Assembly (NCBI RefSeq): GCF_009372255.1
Contig: NZ_LXGN01000005.1
Span: forward strand, 1-64,000
Source: Acinetobacter guerrae
GTDB taxonomy: Bacteria > Pseudomonadota > Gammaproteobacteria > Pseudomonadales > Moraxellaceae
Reading direction: 5' to 3'
Length of the DNA: 64,000 bases
Shown here: piece by piece, positions 56,733 to 64,000 of the stretch
Position numbering within the stretch: position 1 is the first letter of the stretch
Layout: the number at the start of each line of letters is the position of its first letter
Notes under the pieces: generated by a model
The model's input: the letters and a program-made list of their open reading frames with translations, nothing else
Database searches by the model: none
Told to the model about the DNA's origin: nothing
Position numbers and translations under genes: made by a program

Positions 56733-56885
56733 CGTATTGCCCTTCTTATTTTTGATCTTTCTATTATTTTAGCTTAAAAAACCGACATCATCTGCATCAT
56801 AAATGTAGGTTTTGTTTAAAGTTGGGCTTGGTGAAGTCACCAGCATTTCTTTGTTGAAAAAGCCGTTATACTAACGATTCATTGT

Positions 56886-57350
56886 ATGACTGGATATGAT
56901 CTTGTGGCTGAATTAAGTTTTGAACGCCTTTATCAGTTTTTTAGTAAAGTACCAAGCATTCAGGAAAGCCGAATCGATGCACATGGCTCAGATGGCAAAG
57001 ATGCTTGGTGGTTTAAATTTCATATTGATATCGAACATCCTTTGGCTTGGCAAACCGTACAAGAACTGGGACATATACTCAATTATTTATCGACCAATGA
57101 ACGTCTACCGACCCAATTTTTTCCAGTTTCACCTCCCCCTTATATGAACGGTGGGCCTAAAGAATTTTTAGCATGGATTATTCAGTGTAATCATCCAGAT
57201 TTTACGCCAGATGCTGTTTGCGACTGGCTAGAAGCGCGTTTACCAACGCCAGTAGAAGATGAAAATCAGTGGAAAATTGCAACTGACTTAACTGGACTGG
57301 ATGAACTCACTGCCAAAGAACTAGATGAACTTATTCCACCCACGCATTAA
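56886..57350 (+). CDS. Hypothetical cytoplasmic protein
   Basis: 154 residues, no signal or membrane segment. Mixed alpha/beta character with conserved-looking aromatic blocks (DGKDAWWFKFHIDIEHPLAW, PPPYMNGGPKEFLAWIIQ) and an acidic C-terminus. Divergent from RcnB copy C. I do not recognise a family. Confidence 0.6.
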   Translation: MTGYDLVAELSFERLYQFFSKVPSIQESRIDAHGSDGKDAWWFKFHIDIEHPLAWQTVQELGHILNYLSTNERLPTQFFPVSPPPYMNGGPKEFLAWIIQCNHPDFTPDAVCDWLEARLPTPVEDENQWKIATDLTGLDELTAKELDELIPPTH

Positions 57351-57358
57351 ACAATAAA

Positions 57359-57386
57359 AAAAGAGAGGATTTATTTCCTCTCTTTT
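57359..57386. terminator. Terminator between converging genes
   Basis: An 11-bp stem (AAAAGAGAGGA with TCCTCTCTTTT) and a 6-base loop with A and T runs on both sides. It fits the hypothetical gene and perhaps the converging phospholipase-family gene. Confidence 0.8.
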
Positions 57387-57429
57387 CATTAGCTATCTGA
57401 TTTATCTTTGTCAGATGAGTCTTGCTGAA

Positions 57430-58893
57430 CTAAAAAGTAGAAAGCCCAGACCACTCCATAAACCGATAAGTCCAATATTTAAGCTTGGATTCATCTGCAT
57501 ATTTTGCATAATCAACACTCATTTGACGACCCTCCAGATTTGACCAAGTCGTATTAAAATAATGTTCAGCATTTTGAAAAACATCTGCCTGAGCAGTGCC
57601 TTTAACCAAAAAATCAGTTTCAAGATTGTAGTTTTTCAAATTACGGGCCGTAAAATTGGCCGACCCTAAAATCATTTCAGCCTGCGATGGATTAGATTTA
57701 ATGATCATCTTGCTATGACATTGTTCCCCATGAGTATCACACCAACGCACAGGAACGCCTGCTGCATGTAACTCTGAAGCCACCTGACGATTTGGAATGC
57801 CATTTTTCTGACGACCAAAGGCATCTTTATTCGGATCAAGTAGAATGCGCAATTTCACGCCACGCTTTTGAGCAGCTTTTAATTCCTTAATGATTTGACG
57901 TTCTGACAAATAGAACATTGCAAGATCAATCTGTTCATTGGCTTTTGCACTTTGAATCAGCTCCACCACTGCATGATAAATTGCAGCCTCTGTCAGAACC
58001 TGTACTTGTGGTGCGTTATTACTGGCATTGATTTCACCCATGATCATCACAGGAGAAGAACCTTCTGACATTTGTGCCACACTTTGTTCAGTTCTAAGCA
58101 CATCCATGGCAGTTGGGCCAGAAACCACTAAGGCAACATTAGAATGCCGTGAGCTACCATCATGCGGATTGGCTGAAGTCACCAAAGATTTCCATCCCTG
58201 ATCCGTATCAACAACCAAGGTCTTACGATGATTTGCTTTAAAATTTGCCAATTGCAAATAACTGCGTAAAGTAATTTTTTCCTTTCCAAATGGATTAGGC
58301 AACCATCCCTTTTCAGGATTATTCCCTAAATCCTGACAACAGATATACCAAAAACCAGACCATAAAGGATTTGATGCACGTAATGGTGTCAAATTGCTTT
58401 CGATCACATCAATGCCTGCTTGACGTAACTGTCGATAATGTTCAGACAAAACCCCGCCATAAACCGAGTTAATCGGGTCAGTGATTAGGGTAATTTCAAC
58501 ATTCGGCGATTCACGACGTTTCTGAATAAGGGCTTGAGTAAGTTGCTCTGATAAAGGCCGCTGTGCCAGTTTAGATTCGCCTGTTTCTGAATTAAATAAA
58601 AACATGTCCAATACAATCGTCGTTTTCGCCTGATGTATCAGATTTAAAATCTCATCAAAAATCTGATGATCTTGCTGCTGCTGACCTTGTGCATCCAGAT
58701 AAGTCTGATCTGCAAAAAAATTGACATCAGCATGGCGTAATTTACCCGTAAAATTTAAACCTTCGGGTAAAGGTTTATAGACATGATAAATTGCTGATGA
58801 GATATAACCCAAAACAAAGATACCAGCAATTAAAACAACATAGTGCCGACCAGACCAATTCAGTTTTTTGTGAATTCGTTGAAAAATACGCAT
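57430..58893 (-). CDS. Phospholipase D superfamily protein, membrane-anchored
   Basis: 487 residues from the ATG at 58893 (MRIFQRIHKKLNW); a TTG 18 bases earlier is the alternative. One N-terminal membrane helix (about 20-42), then two PLD domains. The first active site has FKANHRKTLVVD (HxK) with TSANPHDGSSRHSN downstream. The second has CHSKMIIKS with GSANFTARNLKNYNLE. This is the layout of cardiolipin synthases, but the first domain's spacing is unusual and the enzyme could be another phospholipid transferase or hydrolase. Confidence 0.82.
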   Translation of the reverse strand: MRIFQRIHKKLNWSGRHYVVLIAGIFVLGYISSAIYHVYKPLPEGLNFTGKLRHADVNFFADQTYLDAQGQQQQDHQIFDEILNLIHQAKTTIVLDMFLFNSETGESKLAQRPLSEQLTQALIQKRRESPNVEITLITDPINSVYGGVLSEHYRQLRQAGIDVIESNLTPLRASNPLWSGFWYICCQDLGNNPEKGWLPNPFGKEKITLRSYLQLANFKANHRKTLVVDTDQGWKSLVTSANPHDGSSRHSNVALVVSGPTAMDVLRTEQSVAQMSEGSSPVMIMGEINASNNAPQVQVLTEAAIYHAVVELIQSAKANEQIDLAMFYLSERQIIKELKAAQKRGVKLRILLDPNKDAFGRQKNGIPNRQVASELHAAGVPVRWCDTHGEQCHSKMIIKSNPSQAEMILGSANFTARNLKNYNLETDFLVKGTAQADVFQNAEHYFNTTWSNLEGRQMSVDYAKYADESKLKYWTYRFMEWSGLSTF

Positions 58894-58900
58894 AACAAAC

Positions 58901-58918
58901 AACCTAAACAATTAGGTT
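58901..58918 (-). promoter_or_regulatory. Small hairpin just before the PLD gene
   Basis: AACCTAA pairs with TTAGGTT around a 4-base loop and ends seven bases before the start codon, over the ribosome site region. It may limit translation. Confidence 0.35.
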
Positions 58919-58983
58919 CAGGCTAGAGTTTATTTCCTTATTTTTCAAGACACATTTGGTTAAATTGGCTCATCTCAAGCTGC

Positions 58984-59016
58984 AAAAACACAAAAGGAAG
59001 ACTTCACGTCTTCCTT
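58984..59016 (-). terminator. Terminator after the first TonB-dependent receptor
   Basis: A 9-bp stem (AAGGAAGAC with GTCTTCCTT), 5-base loop, with U-rich sequence on the minus-strand side. Confidence 0.82.
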
Positions 59017-59036
59017 CAGGTAAAAATATTAAAGAT

Positions 59037-61067
59037 TTAAAAATTAAAATCGACACCTACACTGAAGTTTCGACCTATTTGTGGCACATCAGAGAGGAAA
59101 GATTCGTGTAAATAGACTTTACTATCGAGCAGATTATTGGCTTTGGCATATAACTGGTAGCCTGTTTTTTGATTCAACTGCCCCTGATAACCTAAGCCTA
59201 GATTTACCATGTTATAACTCTTGCCTTCGGTTTCGTAGTTGGCAATATCATCCTGATGAAAGACATGATAGTACTCGGCTGTACCAGAGTACCCTTCACC
59301 AAAATCTGCCTTAATACGTGTGCCAATTCGCCCACCAGGAATACGCGGTGCATTGCCGTTATCATCGAGCTTGGCACGCACATAATCACCAAATAAGCCT
59401 GCATTATAGCGCGCACTCATCTGGTAGCTAATATCACCATCAACGCCATAAAAACGTGCATCTGTTTGGTCATAATGTATAGAACGAAAATCTCCCTTAC
59501 GGTCGATCGTATTTGCATAGATAAAGTTATCAAACCAATTATGGTAAACAGTTAAGTTGTACTGAAGCTCGTCTTGGTCGCCATGAAAACCCAAATTAAT
59601 ATTATTGGATTTTTCTTGTGTTAATTCATCATTACCAAATTCGAAACTTTTTGTGGGTCCATGTAATCCTCCATTAGAATATAATTCCTGAGCCATTGGA
59701 GAACGTTCTTGATGTGATGCATCAAGTGAAATTTTATGATTCGGTGTAAATTCCCAAGCGGTTTCACCTGCAACAGAATAGGCGGTACCATTAAAGTTTT
59801 TCTGATCTGAATCTACACTTGTATCTTGATGATCAATACGTGTAGAGAGTTTGGTCGTAACTGGACCAAACTGTTTTGTCTGTAAGGCAAATAAGCTGTA
59901 ACGTTCGGTGTCTGTGGGTGCCATCAGCGCTTCTTCGCCATCAATGGTCAGTTTTTGGCGAGTAAATTGTGCGCCCACTTGACCATTCCAACCCGCCCAT
60001 GGATTATTGTCTAAAACAATACGCACATCTGTACCTGTACTATGAAAAAGTGTAGCTGGCGTATCACCATCCATTTCTTCATGTTGATACGTCGTGTGGT
60101 TCGCCTGAGCCGTTAAGCGGCTAAATCCTACAAATGGGTCATTCAATTGAGTTTTAACGTCATAACGCTTTTGTTTTAAATTAATCCACGATGAACTTAC
60201 ATCCTCACCATCATCCTCATGTTCTGCAGGAATGGTCAACATCATGTTGTGGTCAGGTTCCCAGTCTGAATCGACATCTCCAGGAATACCATATTTATCA
60301 TGACGTTCACTATAGGAAAATCCTGTATAACCACGATCATAAATCCATGACAAGCCTGCATGGTAATCATTGGATTTAGCAAAAGTGCTTTGTTCACGGC
60401 GTGAATCATTTTGTAGATCATTCGGTAAAATATAGTTATTGGCATCGCGTTTGACAGCACCCAAATTTAAAGCGACCTGACGTCCCAAACCGATTGTAGT
60501 ATCACCCGAATAAACCAAACCATCATCACCCGTGTTATAACGCGCACCAATACGCCCTTCATAGCCATTTTCTGGCATTTTTTCAGGAATTTTATGATCG
60601 ATCACATTGACCAAACCACCAACAGAACCCGCACCATAAATTAATGTTTCAGGGCCTCTAAGGACTTCGATCTGATCTGCCGAATTGGGATCGACCGTGA
60701 CTGCATGGTCAGGTGAAACCGAAGAAACATCCAGTGGATCACCGCCATTTTGAGTAATCTTGACACGTGCTCCATCCTGACCTCGGATCACAGGGTGGCT
60801 TACGCCCCCCGTGTATTGAGCTGAATAGATACCTGCCTGACCATTTAAGACATTGCCAATCGTAGTTCCACCCTGAACCAATTGATCTTTCCCGACGACC
60901 GTGTCACCTGCTGCATGATCGAGATGATCTTTTGGCGTAGACTGAGCTTGCAATTCAATTGTAGGTAAATCATTGACATCGACTTCCTGTTGAGAATTTT
61001 GCGCAAAAGCATGTTGTATAGACAAAGAAAGAATAGAAAGTGCAAATATATGTGTTTTTTTAAACAT
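59037..61067 (-). CDS. TonB-dependent receptor, ZnuD-like, without the His-rich loop
   Basis: 676 residues from the ATG at 61067 (MFKKTHIFALSILSLS). Signal peptide ending near AFA, TonB-box-like NDLPTIELQA, plug domain (about 45-165, with HPVIRGQDGARVKI, SPDHAVTVDP and GPETLIYGAGSVGGLVNVID) and a 22-strand barrel ending in a terminal F. It is clearly paralogous to the next receptor. Where the paralogue has a long His/Asp loop, this one has an acidic loop with few histidines (VDSDWEPDHNMM, EHEDDGEDV). The substrate may be a metal or a metal complex. Confidence 0.85.
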   Translation of the reverse strand: MFKKTHIFALSILSLSIQHAFAQNSQQEVDVNDLPTIELQAQSTPKDHLDHAAGDTVVGKDQLVQGGTTIGNVLNGQAGIYSAQYTGGVSHPVIRGQDGARVKITQNGGDPLDVSSVSPDHAVTVDPNSADQIEVLRGPETLIYGAGSVGGLVNVIDHKIPEKMPENGYEGRIGARYNTGDDGLVYSGDTTIGLGRQVALNLGAVKRDANNYILPNDLQNDSRREQSTFAKSNDYHAGLSWIYDRGYTGFSYSERHDKYGIPGDVDSDWEPDHNMMLTIPAEHEDDGEDVSSSWINLKQKRYDVKTQLNDPFVGFSRLTAQANHTTYQHEEMDGDTPATLFHSTGTDVRIVLDNNPWAGWNGQVGAQFTRQKLTIDGEEALMAPTDTERYSLFALQTKQFGPVTTKLSTRIDHQDTSVDSDQKNFNGTAYSVAGETAWEFTPNHKISLDASHQERSPMAQELYSNGGLHGPTKSFEFGNDELTQEKSNNINLGFHGDQDELQYNLTVYHNWFDNFIYANTIDRKGDFRSIHYDQTDARFYGVDGDISYQMSARYNAGLFGDYVRAKLDDNGNAPRIPGGRIGTRIKADFGEGYSGTAEYYHVFHQDDIANYETEGKSYNMVNLGLGYQGQLNQKTGYQLYAKANNLLDSKVYLHESFLSDVPQIGRNFSVGVDFNF

Positions 61068-61097
61068 GATGATCATCCAGATGCTAATCACATGTTA

Positions 61098-61112
61098 CGT
61101 TATAATATATTA
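61098..61112. promoter_or_regulatory. Degenerate Zur-type site before the first receptor
   Basis: CGTTATAATATATTA matches the left half and centre of the TGTTATAnTATAACA pattern but has two changes in the right half. A second half-site (TATAACATTTC) lies at 61223. Zinc control here is weaker evidence than at the next receptor. Confidence 0.4.
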
Positions 61113-61238
61113 TATATTTTTCAAGAGAATTCAGGGCCGTATCATTATTTCCATTAGCAATATGACTTTTATGGTTTCGACAATAAATTAAGTCAAATTT
61201 AAGCAAAAGATGAATGAAACAATATAACATTTCAAAAA

Positions 61239-61267
61239 CATGGAGCCTATATATAATAGGCTCCATG
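61239..61267 (-). terminator. Terminator after the ZnuD-type receptor
   Basis: A perfect 12-bp stem (CATGGAGCCTAT with ATAGGCTCCATG) and a 5-base loop; the U-run is on the minus-strand side. Confidence 0.85.
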
Positions 61268-61290
61268 TGAATATTTAAAAACCACTGCTT

Positions 61291-63360
61291 TTAGAAACTA
61301 AAATCGATCCCCAACGTAAAGTTTCGTCCAACTTGAGGGATGTTGGATAGAAACGATGCATGGTTATACACTGTTTCATCTAGCAGGTTATTGGCTTTTA
61401 AATAAACCCGATAATCCGTTTTATCACTGGCTCGTGCTGCATAGGCGACACCTAGATTCACCATGTTATAGCCTTCTGTCTCAGTTTCATAAGCGGCAAT
61501 TCTGTCTTGTTTAAACACGTGATAATACTCTGCCATTCCAGAAAAACCGTCTCCAAAGTCCGCATCAAAACGTGTTCCTAAACGTCCTCCAGGCATACGT
61601 GGTGCATCACCTTCAGCATCAATTTTTCCGCGAACATAATCTCCAAACAACGTTGTTTTATAGCGTGGAGAAAGTTGATAAGAGATTTCACCTTCTACCC
61701 CATAAAAACGTGCTTCATCTTGTGTGTATTGCACAAGTCGAAAGTTCTCATAACGATCCAGTGTACGAGCATAGATATAGTCATCAAACCAGTTATGGAA
61801 TACATGTACATGATAATTCAGTGTGTCCGTATCATAATGAAACCCCAGTTCGATATTATTGGATTTTTCTGGGTTTAGGTTTTCATTGCCAATTTCATAA
61901 GTATTGGTGGCTAGATGTTTACCGTTGGCATAAAGCTCTTGTGCCAGTGGCATACGCTCCTGATGCGAAGCGACTAATGACAATTTATAATTCGGCGCAA
62001 ATAACCAATTGGCTGCACCTGAATAAGAAAAAGTATGGTCATCATAATCTTTTTGCGACGAATCAATATCAATTTGTTGCTGATCAAAACGTGCTGACAC
62101 TTCAAAATGTACATCTTTCCACTGCGTATGTTCTAAAGCAAATACGCTCCATTTATCCGTAGTACTCGGCCCTGCAAAGATTGACTCTTCACCCGTAATA
62201 TCCAGCTTTTGACGACCAAATTGTGTACCTAATACTCCTTCCCACATACCAATCGGCTGATGCACCAACTCTAAACGAGCATCATAACCTGTACTTTTAA
62301 ATGTCGTTGCAGCTTCACCTTCTTCAATTTCGTCATGTTTATAGTCTGTATAACTGGCCTGTGCCCGTAACTTTTTAAAGCCTGCAAACGGATCATCTAG
62401 CTCTGTTCTAAAATCATAACGTTCAGATTTGAGGTCGACCCACGGGCCAGCATGATCGTGATCATGTCCATCCTCATCATGATCATGCCCGTCGTGATCA
62501 TGCTCTTCATCATGCCCACCACAATGCAGATGTGTACCATGCGGATGACAGCTTTCATACTCATGACTATGACCCGGTAAACCGTATTGATCCTGACGAT
62601 TGGTATAAGAAACTCCAGTAAAACCTCGATCATAGATCCATGACAAACCCACACTGACGTTATCTGATTTGGCGAAGGTATTATCGACTCGACGCTCTCT
62701 TTCACCCTCATGAACATAATCAGGTGCAATATAATTGTTAGCATCACGCTTTAAACCTTCAATACGTAGCGCGACCTGATCCCCCAAACCAACTGTAACT
62801 CCCGCAGCTCCTAACTTTTCATCGCTACCTGTGTTATAGCGCAGTCCAATCTGCCCCTCATATCCACCTTCAGGCATTTGAGTTGGAATTTTACTATCGG
62901 TAACATTCACTAACCCACCCACTGTACCTGCACCGTACAGTAAAGTTGAGGGCCCTCGAACAATTTCAACCTGCTTTGCCAAAATTGGATCGACTGTTAC
63001 TGCGTGATCGGGAGATAAAGTTGAAACATCCATCGTTTCAGAGGCATTGTCTAAAACTTTCACACGCGCACCATCTTGCCCACGAATAACGGGACGACTT
63101 GCACCTGGCCCAAACTGATTGGAATAAACCCCAACCTGTTGACTTAAAGCTTCACCAATTGTTGCACCACCCTGCCGCAATTGATCATTCTTAATAATAT
63201 TGTCAGCAGCCGCATAATCCACAGCACTTTGCACCAGAGGATGTGCGCTAACTTCGATAGTTTCTAATTTTTGTATCTCAGTCTGTTGCTCTGCTGCGTG
63301 TGTTCCTGTGCAGATCATTGCAAATATCGACACAGTCAGTGCATTCTTTTTAAAGAACAT
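61291..63360 (-). CDS. znuD: TonB-dependent zinc receptor ZnuD
   Basis: 689 residues. Outer-membrane receptor for zinc uptake. Signal peptide ending near HAA, TonB-box-like KLETIEVSA, plug (about 50-170, with RPVIRGQDGARVKVLD and GPSTLLYGAGTVGGLVNVTD), then a barrel ending in FSF. The extracellular loop at about residues 260-305 (62580-62446) contains over 15 His and many Asp, including CHPHGTHLHCGGH then DEEHDHDGHDHDEDGHDHDH, a strong metal-binding feature of ZnuD. A Zur-type palindrome lies just upstream. Tandem with the receptor at 59-61 kb. Confidence 0.88.
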   Translation of the reverse strand: MFFKKNALTVSIFAMICTGTHAAEQQTEIQKLETIEVSAHPLVQSAVDYAAADNIIKNDQLRQGGATIGEALSQQVGVYSNQFGPGASRPVIRGQDGARVKVLDNASETMDVSTLSPDHAVTVDPILAKQVEIVRGPSTLLYGAGTVGGLVNVTDSKIPTQMPEGGYEGQIGLRYNTGSDEKLGAAGVTVGLGDQVALRIEGLKRDANNYIAPDYVHEGERERRVDNTFAKSDNVSVGLSWIYDRGFTGVSYTNRQDQYGLPGHSHEYESCHPHGTHLHCGGHDEEHDHDGHDHDEDGHDHDHAGPWVDLKSERYDFRTELDDPFAGFKKLRAQASYTDYKHDEIEEGEAATTFKSTGYDARLELVHQPIGMWEGVLGTQFGRQKLDITGEESIFAGPSTTDKWSVFALEHTQWKDVHFEVSARFDQQQIDIDSSQKDYDDHTFSYSGAANWLFAPNYKLSLVASHQERMPLAQELYANGKHLATNTYEIGNENLNPEKSNNIELGFHYDTDTLNYHVHVFHNWFDDYIYARTLDRYENFRLVQYTQDEARFYGVEGEISYQLSPRYKTTLFGDYVRGKIDAEGDAPRMPGGRLGTRFDADFGDGFSGMAEYYHVFKQDRIAAYETETEGYNMVNLGVAYAARASDKTDYRVYLKANNLLDETVYNHASFLSNIPQVGRNFTLGIDFSF

Positions 63361-63403
63361 ATAAAGCCTCGGATTCTTAAAATCTTAAAATCTTCTTAAT
63401 TTT

Positions 63404-63418
63404 TGTTATAATATAACA
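63404..63418. promoter_or_regulatory. Zur-type operator upstream of znuD
   Basis: TGTTATAATATAACA is a perfect palindrome 44-58 bases before the znuD start, followed by TTTC. It matches the gammaproteobacterial Zur consensus (TGTTATAnTATAACA) exactly. It lies between znuD and the divergent gene at 63511 and could control both. Confidence 0.8.
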
Positions 63419-63510
63419 TTTCACTTATTTTGCAATAAAAAACATTCATTCATTCTACAAAGCATTACACTCAGACCCGATCTTGATCCAAAATTTATTT
63501 CTTTATATTT

Positions 63511-64000
63511 ATGCCTTTTACTTTATCCCATGCGGTTCTTGCTCCCCCTATCGCCAAAATAACTCGATACAAATTGCCCATTGGTGCTTTGGCGATTGGC
63601 TGTATGACACCAGATTTAGTGCGATTATTTACAGATGAAAATGTCACGATCAGCCATGAATGGGCAGGCTTAATTATTCCAGATTTATTGCTTGGACTTA
63701 TTTTTTGCGTGCTGTGGTATGTACTGTATCGCCCTGTGTTGTATTACTGGCTCTCTCTACAAGATGATTTAAATCTAGCTACTTTTAATCGGTTCTGTAG
63801 TTTTTGTATGGCGTGTATATTGGGAGTCATCATAGGCTGTGCAACACATATTATCTGGGATGGACTCACGCATGACGATTTTAGAACCTTTGCATTTCAA
63901 GGCTTACTCAGTCAGGACATCTTATTTTTAGGGCGGACTTATCCTATTCATCGATTTTTACAACTTACAACCTCTGTGGTGAGTTTGCCGATTTTAGGTT
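63511..64000 (+). CDS. DUF4184-family membrane protein (partial, runs off the window)
   Basis: At least 163 residues with no stop before the end. The start MPFTLSHAVLAPPIAK and the segment GALAIGCMTPDLVRLF are the DUF4184 signature, and HIIWDGLTHDDF is the second conserved block. At least three hydrophobic segments are present (PDLLLGLIFCVLWYVLY, MACILGVIIGCA, SVVSLPILG). The His/Asp motifs suggest metal-dependent membrane hydrolase-like chemistry, but function is unknown. It is divergent from znuD and shares its Zur-type site region. Confidence 0.8.
   Translation, partial: MPFTLSHAVLAPPIAKITRYKLPIGALAIGCMTPDLVRLFTDENVTISHEWAGLIIPDLLLGLIFCVLWYVLYRPVLYYWLSLQDDLNLATFNRFCSFCMACILGVIIGCATHIIWDGLTHDDFRTFAFQGLLSQDILFLGRTYPIHRFLQLTTSVVSLPILG

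Noticed and set aside
61572..62162. 196-codon open frame opposite znuD
   Set aside because: It follows from base composition of the receptor gene; no start signal and no family resemblance.
62446..62560. Tandem GATCATG-type repeats that look like a small satellite
   Set aside because: They code the His/Asp loop of ZnuD in frame, so they are protein-level repeats rather than a separate element.
62397..62747. Met/Ile-rich frame inside znuD on the same strand
   Set aside because: It is a shifted reading of the His/Asp loop repeats.

Overview
The window looks like chromosomal DNA from an Acinetobacter species. The base composition is AT-rich (my estimate is about 40% GC). The protein set matches that genus: a GigA/GigB pair, a BaeSR-type two-component system, an isolated gspE, ZnuD-type receptors and DmdC-like acyl-CoA dehydrogenases. 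This assignment rests on protein and gene-order recognition; no database search was run. I see no prophage, insertion sequence, CRISPR array, rRNA or tRNA. Almost all of the sequence is core genome with compact directons and clear intrinsic terminators.

Layout. 1-4.8 kb: MlaA without a lipobox cysteine, the GigA phosphatase and GigB STAS regulators, a nitrilase-family amidase and an OhrR-type peroxide sensor. 4.8-11 kb: gspE, divergent from an uncharacterised gene paired with an MscS channel, then a large DUF2339 membrane protein with a small membrane partner. 11-22 kb: polA; the minus-strand run ppx, accA, tilS, proC, yggT; then trxA, rho and an alanine-heptad lipoprotein. 22.5-26.2 kb: pheS-pheT-ihfA. 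26.4-35.4 kb: several hypothetical genes and the translation genes thrS-infC and rpmI-rplT. Here infC is separated from rpmI by about 4 kb carrying five unrelated genes.

35.9-44.3 kb: an acyl-CoA synthetase, then a long minus-strand directon pcnB-folK-panB-panC-rapZ-ptsO-darP, preceded by mazG-comEA. This joins RNA decay, folate and pantothenate synthesis, nitrogen-PTS control and ribosome assembly. 44.4-50.3 kb: an SDR oxidoreductase, SelO, a facing pair of DnaA boxes in front of a YjbR gene, and the BaeSR-like system divergent from a small Spy-like lipoprotein. 50.5-54.3 kb: two tandem paralogous acyl-CoA dehydrogenases. 54.4-64 kb: an envelope and metal-themed region with PsiE, three RcnB-family periplasmic proteins, a phospholipase D family protein, two ZnuD-like TonB-dependent receptors (one with a histidine-rich loop and a near-perfect Zur-type palindrome upstream) and a partial DUF4184 membrane protein cut by the window end.

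The most interesting points are the two translation-limited starts in one window (infC with AUU, pcnB with UUG), the facing DnaA boxes upstream of yjbR, the alanine-heptad lipoprotein, the split thrS-infC / rpmI-rplT cluster, the unlipidated MlaA, the GigAB-NPr connection, and the diverged pair of zinc-type receptors beside a triplet of RcnB paralogues.
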